From contig DBQC01000019.1 in assembly GCA_002305075.1 (NCBI GenBank), positions 28,985-65,799 of the forward strand: a stretch of DNA of 36,815 bases, written 5' to 3'. The stretch comes from Ruminococcaceae bacterium UBA1404 (GTDB lineage: Bacteria; Bacillota; Clostridia; Oscillospirales; Ruminococcaceae). The notes beneath the pieces are model-generated. The model was not told the origin of the DNA. It saw only the letters and a program-made list of their open reading frames with translations, and ran no database searches. This document shows, piece after piece, positions 15,312-23,634 of the stretch (position 1 is its first letter; every line of letters begins with the position of its first letter). Position numbers and translations under genes: made by a program.

Positions 15312-17129
15312 TTATTCCTGAACCTCGTCAAAGTCGGCGTCGATCACCGGCTCGCCGTCCACGGTGGTTTCGGGCTGCTGCGCCTCAGCCTCGGCGGCGG
15401 CCTGCTGATAGAGCTTTTCGCTCACCTTGAAGAAGGCCTGCTCCAGCTCGGTGCGGGCGCTGTTCATCAAGTCGGTGTCGGTGCCCTTAAGGGCCTCTTT
15501 CAGGGCCTCGAGCTTCTTTTCGAGCTCGGCCTTTTCGTCGGCCGAAATCTTATCGCCGATATCGGCGAGGGTTTTTTCGGTCTGGTAGGCCATATGGTCG
15601 GCGGCGTTGCGGGCCTCGGCCTGCTCGCGGTTCTTTTTGTCCTCGGCGGCAAACTGCTCGGCCTCCCGAACGGCCTTTTCAACCTCCTCCTGGGTCATGT
15701 TGGTGGAGGCGGTGATGGTGATGTGCTGCTCCCGACCGGTGCCCTTGTCCTTGGCCGACACGCTGACAATGCCGTTGGCGTCGATGTCGAAGGTCACCTC
15801 AATCTGGGGAACACCCCGGGGGGCGGGGGCGATGCCGTCCAGCTTAAACAGGCCCAGGGTCTTGTTGCCGCTGGCCATTTCGCGCTCGCCCTGAAGCACA
15901 TGCACCTCGACCGAGGTCTGACCATCCGAGGCGGTGGAGAAGATCTGGCTCTTTTTGGTGGGGATGGTGGTGTTGCGCTCGATAATCCGGCTAAACACAC
16001 CGCCCATGGTCTCGATACCCAGAGACAGCGGCGTGACATCCAGCAGCAGCAGGCCCTTTACATCGCCGCCCAGTACGCCGCCCTGAAGCGCTGCGCCCAG
16101 TGCCACGCACTCGTCGGGGTTGATGCCCTTAAAGGGCTCTTTGCCCATAAACTTTTTAACGGCTTCCTGCACGGCGGGAATACGGGTAGAACCGCCCACC
16201 AGCAGCACTTTGTCGATGTCGGCCGGCTTTAGCTTGGCGTCTTCGAGCGCCTGGCGCACCGGGCCCATGGTCTTTTCCACCAGGTCGGCGGTCAGCTCGT
16301 TAAACTTGGCCCGGGTCAGGGTGATGTCCATATGCTTGGGCCCCTCGGCGTCGGCCGTGATAAAGGGCAGGTTGATGGCCGAGCTGGGCATACCCGAAAG
16401 TTCGATTTTGGCCTTTTCGGCAGCTTCCCGCAGGCGCTGCATGGCCATTTTGTCCTTGGAGAGGTCGATGCCGGTGTCCTTCTTAAAGGTGTCGATCAGG
16501 AAGGTGATAATGCGCTGGTCAAAGTCGTCGCCGCCCAAGAGGTTGTTGCCGGCTGTGGCGAGAACCTCCTGCACGCCGTCGCCCATCTCGATGACCGACA
16601 CATCAAAGGTGCCGCCGCCCAGGTCGTAGACCATCACCTTCTGGTCGCCCTCTTTGTCGATGCCGTAAGCAAGGGCAGCGGCGGTGGGCTCGTTGATGAT
16701 GCGCTTGACCTCCAGACCGGCGATGCGGCCGGCGTCCTTGGTGGCTTGACGCTGAGCGTCGGTAAAGTAGGCGGGCACGGTGATGACCGCCTCGGTGATC
16801 TTCTCGCCCAGGTAGGCCTCGGCGTCGCTTTTAAGCTTTTGCAGAATCATGGCCGAGATCTCTTGGGGAGTATACTTCTTACCGTCGACTTCGGTTATGT
16901 GGGCCGTACCCATTTTGCGCTTGATGGACGCAATGGTGCGGTCGGGGTTGGTGACAGCCTGGCGCTTGGCCACCTGACCCACCAGCCGCTCGCCAGCCTT
17001 GGTAAAGGCCACCACCGAGGGAGTGGTGCGGGCGCCTTCGGGGTTGGGGATAACAACGGCTTCGCCGCCTTCCATAACGGCCACACAGGAGTTGGTGGTA
17101 CCCAAGTCAATTCCAATGATTTTTGCCAT
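15312..17129 (-). CDS. dnaK: Chaperone protein DnaK (Hsp70)
   Basis: The 605-residue Hsp70 starts MAKIIGIDLGTTNSCVAVME. The phosphate-binding IDLGTTNS, the VPAYFTDAQRQATKDAGRIA segment and the IINEPTAAALAYG and VYDLGGGTFDVSV signatures define the nucleotide-binding domain (about 1-360). The linker GLLLLDVTPLSLG leads into the substrate-binding domain. It has the short Gram-positive form, with the deletion in the N-terminal lobe (about 23 residues shorter than proteobacterial DnaK). AGGAGG before the ATG. It sits between grpE and dnaJ and is controlled by HrcA/CIRCE. Confidence 0.98.
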   Translation of the reverse strand: MAKIIGIDLGTTNSCVAVMEGGEAVVIPNPEGARTTPSVVAFTKAGERLVGQVAKRQAVTNPDRTIASIKRKMGTAHITEVDGKKYTPQEISAMILQKLKSDAEAYLGEKITEAVITVPAYFTDAQRQATKDAGRIAGLEVKRIINEPTAAALAYGIDKEGDQKVMVYDLGGGTFDVSVIEMGDGVQEVLATAGNNLLGGDDFDQRIITFLIDTFKKDTGIDLSKDKMAMQRLREAAEKAKIELSGMPSSAINLPFITADAEGPKHMDITLTRAKFNELTADLVEKTMGPVRQALEDAKLKPADIDKVLLVGGSTRIPAVQEAVKKFMGKEPFKGINPDECVALGAALQGGVLGGDVKGLLLLDVTPLSLGIETMGGVFSRIIERNTTIPTKKSQIFSTASDGQTSVEVHVLQGEREMASGNKTLGLFKLDGIAPAPRGVPQIEVTFDIDANGIVSVSAKDKGTGREQHITITASTNMTQEEVEKAVREAEQFAAEDKKNREQAEARNAADHMAYQTEKTLADIGDKISADEKAELEKKLEALKEALKGTDTDLMNSARTELEQAFFKVSEKLYQQAAAEAEAQQPETTVDGEPVIDADFDEVQE

Positions 17130-17200
17130 AAAACATGCCTCCTAAAATAACAGTGAGTATATTTGAAGTGAATAGTATGGTGAGTAAATTAAGTTCGGCC

Positions 17201-17788
17201 CTAGTTGGCCACAGCCACTCTGGCCGGTCGCAAAATGCGCTCACCCATGCGGTAGCCGGTGCTGAACACGGCACAGACGCAGTCAGTCTCGGCTTCATCG
17301 CTGTCCATGCGGGCTACCGCCTCGTGGATGGCCGGGTCAAAGACCTCGCCCACCGTGCCGAAGGGCTCCACGCCAAACCGGGAAAAAATCTCCTCAAGAC
17401 CGGTTTGGATAAGGGCCATGCCCTTTTTGAATTCGGGGTCGGTGGTGGGAGCCTCCATGGCTCGGGCAAAATTGTCGGCCAGCGGCAAAAATCCGCTAAG
17501 GGTCAGCGCCTGCACATCGCCATAGAGGTTTTCGCGCTCTTTTTGGGTGCGCTTGCGGTAGTTGTCATACTCGGCCAGCAGCCGCAAATAGCGGTCGTTT
17601 TGCTCGCTTAGAGCTTGCGTAAGCCGGGCAATCTCGGCCTCGGGGCCGGTATTTTCGCTGTTTTCGCAGCTTTGGGCTGCTTGCTCCGAGCCGGCGTCCG
17701 GGGTGATATCGGGCGTCTCGGGTTGATGGTCCGCCTCGCAGGCGGCAGAGACATCCTTGTTTAGGGTGGGGTCGTCTTTATGGGGCAC
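17201..17788 (-). CDS. grpE: Nucleotide exchange factor GrpE
   Basis: The 195-residue product releases ADP from DnaK. Residues 1-50 are an acidic, low-complexity arm; a long coiled-coil follows (about 50-110, LSEQNDRYLRLLAEYDNYRK then RTQKERENLY), and the C-terminal beta domain ends FSTGYRMGERILRPARVAVA, the family signature. It starts with GTG, 8 bases after AGGAGG, 38 bases downstream of hrcA. Confidence 0.96.
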   Translation of the reverse strand: MPHKDDPTLNKDVSAACEADHQPETPDITPDAGSEQAAQSCENSENTGPEAEIARLTQALSEQNDRYLRLLAEYDNYRKRTQKERENLYGDVQALTLSGFLPLADNFARAMEAPTTDPEFKKGMALIQTGLEEIFSRFGVEPFGTVGEVFDPAIHEAVARMDSDEAETDCVCAVFSTGYRMGERILRPARVAVAN

Positions 17789-17826
17789 GGCATGAGCCTC
17801 CTTTATCGTTTTGCGCCGCAGCGCGA

Positions 17827-18849
17827 TTATTCGTCAAAAGCCTCGCTCAGCAGCCGCCCGAGGGTCTGGGCAAAATACTCCAGATGGGGCAGCAGTTTTG
17901 CGTAGTCCATGCGCACCGGGCCGATCAGCCCCAGCATACCGCTGCCCGCCCGTCCAATGGGGTAGCGGGTGAGCATGATGGAAGAGTCGGTCAGCTCGCT
18001 GGTGCCGCTCTCGGGACCGATGATGACGCTGGTGGCGCCGGTGGTGCCGCTGAGCAGCCGGATGAGCTCGCTGCGGTTTTCTATAAAGCTCAGCAGGTCG
18101 TAGGCCATGCCTTTGAGCTCGTTGTAGCCCAGCAGATAGGCGGTGCCGCCGGTATAGAACTCCCCGGCGCCAATCTCCTGCACCAGCTCGAGAATAGCCG
18201 ACAAAAGCGGGCTGAACAGCCGCCCGTATTCGCCCAGCACCACGGCCAGGCTGTTGATGTAGCTTTGGGAGATATAGCTGACTGTGCGGCCCACCAGACG
18301 GGTGTTGACAAAGCGGGTGAGAAATTCGGCCAGCGCATCGGTCAGGTCGAAGTCCAGCCGCACCACCTTGTTTTTGATGGCTCCGGTGGAGGTGACCACG
18401 ATAATCACCGCCGTGCGCTGGGCCACGGGAATGATGTCAATGCGGCGAATGATAGAATCCTGGCGCACCGCCGCCGAGGATATGGCGGCCATGCGGGTCA
18501 TTTCGGCCAGGGTTTCGGCTGCCTCCCGCACCAGTTGGTCGGGGTCGGGATTGCGCAGGTTAAACAGCGCATCAATCTCGCGTTTTTCCTCGGGGCTCAG
18601 GGGTTTGGCCCGCATGAGGTGGTCGATATAAACCCGGTAGCCCATATGGGTGGGCACCCGTCCGGCCGATGCGTGGGGCTGCTCGAGAAGACCGAGCTCC
18701 TCGAGCGCCACCATATGGTTGCGCACCGTGGCCGAGGAGATGGTGCCGCCCATCGTTTCGGCCACAAACTTAGAGCCCACCGGCTCGCCGGTTCGGGTAT
18801 ACTGTTCCACAATGGCGGCAAGAATACGCAAACGGCGTTCGTCAATCAT
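17827..18849 (-). CDS. hrcA: Heat-inducible transcription repressor HrcA
   Basis: The 340-residue repressor binds CIRCE to hold down dnaK-type operons and needs GroEL for folding, which makes the circuit heat-responsive. The winged-helix N-terminus reads RRLRILAAIVEQYTRTGEPV, then ISSATVRNHMVALEELGLL and GRVPTHMGYRVYIDHLM. The GAF-like and inserted dimerisation regions follow, ending LIGPVRMDYAKLLPHLEYFA. AGGAGGGGG precedes the ATG. It is the first gene of its own regulated operon, 40 bases after a CIRCE element. Confidence 0.97.
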   Translation of the reverse strand: MIDERRLRILAAIVEQYTRTGEPVGSKFVAETMGGTISSATVRNHMVALEELGLLEQPHASAGRVPTHMGYRVYIDHLMRAKPLSPEEKREIDALFNLRNPDPDQLVREAAETLAEMTRMAAISSAAVRQDSIIRRIDIIPVAQRTAVIIVVTSTGAIKNKVVRLDFDLTDALAEFLTRFVNTRLVGRTVSYISQSYINSLAVVLGEYGRLFSPLLSAILELVQEIGAGEFYTGGTAYLLGYNELKGMAYDLLSFIENRSELIRLLSGTTGATSVIIGPESGTSELTDSSIMLTRYPIGRAGSGMLGLIGPVRMDYAKLLPHLEYFAQTLGRLLSEAFDE

Positions 18850-18889
18850 CCTGCCCCCTCCTCTCGATACTGTTAGCTGTTTTGGTGAT

Positions 18890-18916
18890 TTAGCACTCTT
18901 TTAAGCCAAGTGCTAA
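18890..18916 (-). promoter_or_regulatory. CIRCE operator 1 (one mismatch)
   Basis: TTAGCACTC (18890-18898), 9 bases, then AAGTGCTAA (18908-18916). It differs from the consensus only in the first base of the right arm. It lies between the -10 box and hrcA at about the transcription start, the usual place for HrcA repression. Confidence 0.93.
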
Positions 18917-18925
18917 GATGGTTTT

Positions 18926-18954
18926 AGTGTACCATTTCAACTTTATGATGTCAA
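18926..18954 (-). promoter_or_regulatory. Promoter of the hrcA operon
   Basis: Perfect -35 TTGACA (18949-18954), 17-base spacer, -10 TACACT (18926-18931) on the minus strand. It is bracketed by two CIRCE elements. Confidence 0.88.
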
Positions 18955-18982
18955 TCGTTTTAATAAAATATTTACAAAAAAA

Positions 18983-19009
18983 TTAGCACTCGACCATGTC
19001 GAGTGCTAA
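18983..19009. promoter_or_regulatory. CIRCE operator 2 (perfect), also terminator-like
   Basis: TTAGCACTC (18983-18991), 9 bases, GAGTGCTAA (19001-19009) is an exact CIRCE. The spacer is itself partly palindromic (GAC/GTC), so 15-base arms from AAATTAG to CTAATTT fold around a 3-base CAT loop. On the minus strand it is followed by T7, so it also works as an intrinsic terminator for the upstream gene that ends at 19042. Confidence 0.92.
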
Positions 19010-19041
19010 TTTGCAATAATTGTGATGAACTTAGTGGCGAT

Positions 19042-20460
19042 TTACGACCGGTGGCGCCGCCTTTCGGGGATGTAGGTAGCACCCCAGCGCACCTGATAAA
19101 TCAGCATAACTGCGGCGGAGAGGGCCGTAAGGGCGGCCATATAACCGGCCATGGGGTCCAGCCGATGGAGCTCGAGGCCATAGCTGTCGGCAACGGCGCT
19201 TCCGCTTACCCGCAGTCGGCCGGAGAGGTAGCCCTCGGCCTGCAGGGTGAGGGTCTCGCCCTCGACTTTAACCGCCTGCCGGGGCAGCAGAGACTGGGTC
19301 ATCCAGTCCATCACATACACCGGATGGCCGGGCCAGCTGCCCTTTACGGTAAAATCTTCGATATAGCGCAGCCGGGGGCGGGTCTCGTAGGCCTGCACCG
19401 AGATATCCCGGTACACGCCGGCCCAGCGGGGCTGGTCTATAGCATGGCCGTCGATCGAGCTAAGCAGCAGCCCGTCGCCCCGGCGAAGCAGCACATTGTT
19501 GCCGTCAAAGCTCAGCTCGCCCGCCGAGGCGATGCATCGGCTGTGGGTATCCACCACAAAGGCGCTGTTTGCAAAGTGCAGCCTGCCGCTTTTATGGGTC
19601 AGGTTGGGGGGATTGTTCTCACCGGCCAAAAAGCTCAAAGTGCAGCGCTCAAAGGTGGTGATGCCTCCGGATGCGACCAGACCCTCGGCGTTGCTCGAGA
19701 AGAAGATGGGCACATCGGTGAGGGTGAGCTGGCCGTCGGTTTCGATGCCGGTGCTCATATGGAAGTTGGTGACAAACAGCGAGCCGCCGGCGATGGTCAT
19801 ATTGCCGCCTTCCGCCTGCTGAATACCCATGCTGAGGCCGCCGTTGGAAAGAATCATGGCCGTCTGCTCAAAGTGCATTTGGCCGCCGTCGTTGCGCAGG
19901 GCCACCGAGTAGTAGCCGTGTTCGCCGCCCTCGCTGCGCACTTCCAGCAGCCCGTCGCTCAGGGTAAAGGTGGAATCGGGGTGGTTATAGAGCCCCACGC
20001 CGTCCTGCTGGCAGGCCACCCGGAGCGCACTGCCTTTTAGCGCAATGTGACCGCCGGTGTTTTCGATGGCCACGCCCCAGTCATGGGCGTAGGCGTAGAG
20101 GATGGTCTCGTATAGGTTGAGTGCGCCGGACACCGTGAGCGCGGTCGGCCCGTCCGAATCGAGCACAAGATTGCCTCCGTCCACCGAGAGGGATGACTCG
20201 GCGGGAACGGTCACCTGGCCCTGCAGCATGAGGGCGGCCTCGTTGGGTATGCGCAGGGTTTTATCACCCTGTACCTCGATGGTCATGCCAAAAGGGAGGG
20301 TGATGTCGCCGGCGAGGGTATAGCTGCCCTCGCCCGGGGACTCGAGGGCCGATTTCAGGTCTTGGGGGGTGCTTAGGGGGGCGGTCTCGGCGGTGGCGGG
20401 CAGAGTGAGCAGGGTCAGCGCCAAGGCAAGAGACAGGCTGATGAGCTTTTTAGGTAACAT
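19042..20460 (-). CDS. Secreted, probably beta-helical, membrane-anchored protein
   Basis: The 472-residue product starts at the ATG at 20460, 7 bases after GGAGG. Residues 1-25 form a signal peptide (MLPKKLISLSLALALTLLTL then PATAETA, cut after ATA). The body is built of short Gly/Asn-spaced beta-strand segments such as SSLSVDGGNLVLDSD, ALTVSGALNLYETILYA and GNMTIAGGSLFVTNF, the look of a right-handed parallel beta-helix (polymorphic outer-surface type). A C-terminal hydrophobic segment (MAALTALSAAVMLIYQV) with a basic tail (PERRRHRS) anchors it. No LPXTG. Exact family and ligand unknown. Transcribed alone; its 3' end reaches a CIRCE/terminator. Confidence 0.8.
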   Translation of the reverse strand: MLPKKLISLSLALALTLLTLPATAETAPLSTPQDLKSALESPGEGSYTLAGDITLPFGMTIEVQGDKTLRIPNEAALMLQGQVTVPAESSLSVDGGNLVLDSDGPTALTVSGALNLYETILYAYAHDWGVAIENTGGHIALKGSALRVACQQDGVGLYNHPDSTFTLSDGLLEVRSEGGEHGYYSVALRNDGGQMHFEQTAMILSNGGLSMGIQQAEGGNMTIAGGSLFVTNFHMSTGIETDGQLTLTDVPIFFSSNAEGLVASGGITTFERCTLSFLAGENNPPNLTHKSGRLHFANSAFVVDTHSRCIASAGELSFDGNNVLLRRGDGLLLSSIDGHAIDQPRWAGVYRDISVQAYETRPRLRYIEDFTVKGSWPGHPVYVMDWMTQSLLPRQAVKVEGETLTLQAEGYLSGRLRVSGSAVADSYGLELHRLDPMAGYMAALTALSAAVMLIYQVRWGATYIPERRRHRS

Positions 20461-20511
20461 AATGCGTCCTCCAAAGGTTACGGTAGCGTGTGAAAATAGA
20501 TGATAAAGGTT

Positions 20512-20517
20512 AGTATA
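20512..20517 (-). promoter_or_regulatory. Extended -10 promoter element of the beta-helix gene
   Basis: TATACT preceded by TGC on the minus strand, about 45 bases upstream of the RBS; no good -35 box is seen. Confidence 0.5.
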
Positions 20518-20544
20518 GCATATTTGCCCATTAAAAGCATCCCC

Positions 20545-20690
20545 CCTATGTGGGGCTGCGCATTTTGCTTTGCAATGCGGGGGAAAAGTTTGGAAAAGGG
20601 GCGGCGAGCCCCCACTTCCATTTGAATAGCCCCGCCGCGGCGGACGCATTTTGTGGTGCAAAATGCGCAGAGAGGGCCACTGGGCCAGAC
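20545..20690. repeat. Modular intergenic repeat, copy C1 (inverted orientation)
   Basis: Read on the minus strand it contains the stem GCATTTTG/CAAAATGC (arms 20646-20653 and 20659-20666), then CGTCCGCCGCGGCGGGG, CTATTCAAATGGAAGTGGGG, GCTCGCCGCCCC and CTTTTCCAAACTTTTCCCCC. It is followed in the window by another, similar unit. No gene is seen in the gap 20461-20933. Confidence 0.85.
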
Positions 20691-20890
20691 CTTGCCCCTA
20701 AGACCCCGCCAAAGGGACTAAGCCCCTTTGGAATCCCTGATGCTTTCAACCAACTTAAGGTTGCGATGCGGGGGAAAGGTTTGGAAGGGGGGCGGCGAGC
20801 CCCCACTTCCATTTGAATAGCCCCGCCGCAGCGGACGCATTTTGCAACGCAAAATGCGCAGGGAGGGCTCCATAGGCCCTCCCCCCCCAA
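20691..20890. repeat. Modular intergenic repeat, copy C2 (inverted orientation)
   Basis: The longest unit. On the minus strand it runs through the stem GCATTTTGC/GCAAAATGC (arms 20837-20845 and 20849-20857), CGTCCGCTGCGGCGGGG, CTATTCAAATGGAAGTGGGG, the CTTCCAAACCTTTCCCCCGC block, AACCTTAAGTTGGTTGAAAG, then GGGATTCCAAAGGGGCTTAG and CCCTTTGGCGGGGTCTTAGG. It thus links modules that occur apart in copies A, B and D. Confidence 0.85.
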
Positions 20891-20898
20891 ACCAAAAT

Positions 20899-20920
20899 CC
20901 CCCCGCCAAAAGGCAGGGGG
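20899..20920 (-). terminator. Terminator after citF
   Basis: CCCCC/GGGGG and GCC/GGC pair around AAAA with one C/A mismatch. On the minus strand ATTTTGGTTTGG follows. It lies 13 bases past the citF stop. Confidence 0.75.
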
Positions 20921-20933
20921 ACTGCTAAAATGG

Positions 20934-22340
20934 TTATTTTGCAATTTGATAAATGCGGTCGATGATAGAGCCGTCCCGGTAGCGCACATCGGCCACCACC
21001 CGGTCGCCACGCTTAATGGCTTGGGGTACACCGGTCATATCGATGGCCAGCCGATAGAGCTCCTCAATATCGGCAATGGGCAGGCCGGCCTCTTTAAGGC
21101 GGGCTTTTAGCTCGGGCTTAGCCGGGTTTACGGCAATGCCCCGCTGGGTGACCAGCACATCCACCGTGTGGCCCGGGGTGGTGGTGCAGAGCACCTTCTC
21201 GCTGATAATAGGCAGCCGAGCCCGCACCAGCGGTGCGATAATCATGGTGAGCTTGGCACCTGCCGCCGTATCGCTGTGGCCGCCGCTACCGCCCATGATA
21301 TAGCCCTCGCTGTCGGTGTGCACATTCACATTAAACCCGGTGTCAATCTCGGTGGCGCCCAAAATTACCACATCCAGATTGTCCACAATGGCGCTCTTGG
21401 CGGTGGGGCTGGCGTAGTGAGCGGCGGTAACTTCCCGGTGGCGGGGGTTTTGCCGCAGCGACTCCACGGCGCCTAAGTCGAAGCACTGCACATCCATCAG
21501 CGTCTCGAAGCAGCCGCACTCCAGCATATCCACCAAGTAGGAGGTGATGCCCCCCATGGCAAAGCTGCCGGTAATCTGCTCTTTTAGCATGATATCTTTA
21601 AGATAGCCGGCCGCCGCCAGTGATGCACCCCCCGCTCCGGTCTGGAACGAAAAGCCGTCGGTCAGCAGCCCCGAGTGGCGGATAACCTGTGCGGCATAGT
21701 CGGCCATCACAAGGCCCACCGGATCGCGGGTGATGCGGGTGGTGCCCGACACAATGCCCGTCGGGTCGCCAATCTGCTCCATCTCCACCACAAAATCCAC
21801 GCAGGTTTCGCTTATGGAGAAGTCGGATAGGGGATAGGGCACCAGATTGTCGGTGAGCACCACCACCCGGTCGGCGTGCTGGGCGTCGGCAAAAGCGTAG
21901 CCCAGGCTTCCGCAGGCCGAGGGACCCCGCTTGCCGGTGCAGTTGCCCATGTTGTCCGAGGTGGGGGCGGCGATAAAGGCCACATCGATGTGGCTGTGCC
22001 CGCTCTCAATATCGGCGGGGCGACCGCCATGGCTGCGAAATACCACCGGGCGCTCAAGCAGCCCCTCGGTGACGGCACGGCCGATACGGCCGCCCATATA
22101 GGCGCACTCCAGCCCGGTGACCACGCCGTTTTTAATATGGTCAATCAGTGGCGCATGACAGTCGAACAGGGAACTGGCGTTGATGGTGATGTCCTTGATG
22201 CCCAGCCGAGCAACCTCGGCCATGACGGCGTTGAGCACATAGTCGCCGTTGCGCAAATGGTGATGGAACGAGACGGTCATGCCGTCCTTTAGGCCGGAGG
22301 CTTTTATGGCCTCGGCAATGGATGCTACCAGCTTGCTCAT
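20934..22340 (-). CDS. citF: Citrate lyase alpha subunit
   Basis: The 468-residue CoA-transferase subunit swaps the acetyl group on the ACP subunit for citrate, giving citryl-ACP. Recognisable segments: VSFHHHLRNGDYVLNAVMAE near the N-terminus, SDNMGNCTGKRGPSACGSLG in the middle, and VNVHTDSEGYIMGGSGGHSD toward the C-terminus. CitF of Klebsiella is about 500 residues, so this is slightly short at the N-terminus. The ATG overlaps the citE stop (ATGA) and GGGGAGG lies 9 bases ahead. Last gene of citDEF; a terminator follows. Confidence 0.95.
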   Translation of the reverse strand: MSKLVASIAEAIKASGLKDGMTVSFHHHLRNGDYVLNAVMAEVARLGIKDITINASSLFDCHAPLIDHIKNGVVTGLECAYMGGRIGRAVTEGLLERPVVFRSHGGRPADIESGHSHIDVAFIAAPTSDNMGNCTGKRGPSACGSLGYAFADAQHADRVVVLTDNLVPYPLSDFSISETCVDFVVEMEQIGDPTGIVSGTTRITRDPVGLVMADYAAQVIRHSGLLTDGFSFQTGAGGASLAAAGYLKDIMLKEQITGSFAMGGITSYLVDMLECGCFETLMDVQCFDLGAVESLRQNPRHREVTAAHYASPTAKSAIVDNLDVVILGATEIDTGFNVNVHTDSEGYIMGGSGGHSDTAAGAKLTMIIAPLVRARLPIISEKVLCTTTPGHTVDVLVTQRGIAVNPAKPELKARLKEAGLPIADIEELYRLAIDMTGVPQAIKRGDRVVADVRYRDGSIIDRIYQIAK

Positions 22341-23215
22341 CTGCTCTTACCTCCCCGAATGGCCTCGGCCATATCCAGCACCTGCCGGGCCCTTTGCACA
22401 ATGGGGGCATCGATCATCTTGCCATAGAGGGAGATGGCCCCCTTGCCCTGAGCCTTGGCCTCCTCGATGGCCTGAAGCACCTCATGGGCGTAGTGAATCT
22501 CGTCCTCGCTGGGGCTAAACACCTGGTTGATGCCTCCCACATGCCGGGGCGAGATGGCCGCCTTGCCCGAAAAGCCCAGCGCTTTGGCGGTGCGGGCGTC
22601 GGCTATCAGGCCCTCATCGTCGTTGACATCGGTAAAGGGTGTGTCGTAAACATCCACGCCGGCGGCCCGAGCGGCGGCCACCATGCGGCCCCGGGCATAG
22701 GCGATCTCGCCGCTTTCCTTGGTGCGGGCACTGCGCAAATCGGCGGTGAGATCCTCGGCCCCCAAAAAGATGGCGGTTACACGGGGGTGGGCGGCGGCGA
22801 TAGAAAAGGCATTTTCTAAGCCTAAGGCAGTCTCGATGAGCGGAATGAGCTTGACCTCACCCTCGGGCAGGCCGTGGCGGCGCTCGATCTCGTCAATTTT
22901 CTGAGCCACGGTTTTAACATAGTCGGCGTCCTGCACCTTGGTGGGCATGATGCGGTCGGGGCGCAGCGGAATAATCTCCTCCAAATCCTGCTCCCAAAAG
23001 CCGGTGTGGTCGATGGCGTTGATGCGCACAATCACTTCGACCCGGCTGTAATCGAGGCTGGTGAGGGCGTTGCGCACAAGAATGCGGGCGGCGTCCTTAT
23101 CGTCGGGCGCCACGGCATCCTCAAGGTCGAGGATGACGCCGTCGGCCCCTAAAACATCGCCGTTTAGCAGCATATTGGGGTTGTTGCCGGGCAAAAACAG
23201 CATACTTCTAAGCAT
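22337..23215 (-). CDS. citE: Citrate lyase beta subunit
   Basis: The 292-residue TIM-barrel lyase cleaves citryl-ACP to oxaloacetate and acetyl-ACP. Signatures: MLRSMLFLPGNNPNML at the N-terminus, GVILDLEDAVAPDDKDAARI with the acidic metal site, VIVRINAIDHTGFWEQDLEE, and LIPLIETALGLENAFSIA with the catalytic-site Glu, followed by FLGAEDLTADL. Its ATG lies within the end of citD (8-base overlap) after GGAGG in the citD coding sequence. Context in citDEF distinguishes it from stand-alone CitE-like malyl/citramalyl-CoA lyases. Confidence 0.95.
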   Translation of the reverse strand: MLRSMLFLPGNNPNMLLNGDVLGADGVILDLEDAVAPDDKDAARILVRNALTSLDYSRVEVIVRINAIDHTGFWEQDLEEIIPLRPDRIMPTKVQDADYVKTVAQKIDEIERRHGLPEGEVKLIPLIETALGLENAFSIAAAHPRVTAIFLGAEDLTADLRSARTKESGEIAYARGRMVAAARAAGVDVYDTPFTDVNDDEGLIADARTAKALGFSGKAAISPRHVGGINQVFSPSEDEIHYAHEVLQAIEEAKAQGKGAISLYGKMIDAPIVQRARQVLDMAEAIRGGKSR

Positions 23216-23483
23216 GGGCGGCCTCCTTCATGGCGCGGCGCAGCGCCGTTTCCACCCGGGCGCGCAGCGTGCAGTCCAGCGCGCCTCGGTCCTTTAGCGT
23301 GATGTGAGCCGGCCCGGAGCCTAATTGCTCCATCACTTCCAACACCGATTGTTCAATGGCCTGTCCAAACTGGGCAGCCACCACCGATTCCACCTCGATG
23401 TGGGTCTCGGCGCTTGGACGCACCTCTACAAACACATCGCTGGACTCGAGGGTGCCCGCAAAAGCGTGGGTCAGAACCTTCAT
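23208..23483 (-). CDS. citD: Citrate lyase acyl carrier (gamma) subunit
   Basis: The 91-residue acyl carrier starts MKVLTHAFAGTLESSDVFVE. The GTLESSD motif contains the serine (about residue 14) that carries the triphosphoribosyl-dephospho-CoA prosthetic group. The start at 23483 has GGAAAG ahead; upstream in-frame starts lie in the promoter region. First gene of citDEF. The genes for the prosthetic group and activation (citG, citX, citC) are not adjacent and must be elsewhere if the enzyme is active. Confidence 0.93.
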   Translation of the reverse strand: MKVLTHAFAGTLESSDVFVEVRPSAETHIEVESVVAAQFGQAIEQSVLEVMEQLGSGPAHITLKDRGALDCTLRARVETALRRAMKEAAHA

Positions 23484-23537
23484 AGGGTCACTTTCCTTTC
23501 CCATGGGCGACAAATGGCCGCCCACTTTATCTCTATA

Positions 23538-23543
23538 TGTATA
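23538..23543 (-). promoter_or_regulatory. Extended -10 element upstream of citD
   Basis: TATACA preceded by TGC on the minus strand, about 55 bases before citD; no clear -35, which would fit a promoter that needs an activator. Confidence 0.45.
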
Positions 23544-23634
23544 GCATACCACTCGGGGGCGGTCTTTTCCAAGCCGCCTATTGTGATAAAATAATAACTA
23601 TTTTGCTTAAAACTTGGTCAGTTTGCTCAAAGCC

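Noticed and set aside
20461..20661. N-terminal extension of the beta-helix protein
   Set aside because: The extension would be encoded by repeat copy C1 and pass through the promoter; the ATG at 20460 has an RBS and starts a classical signal peptide.
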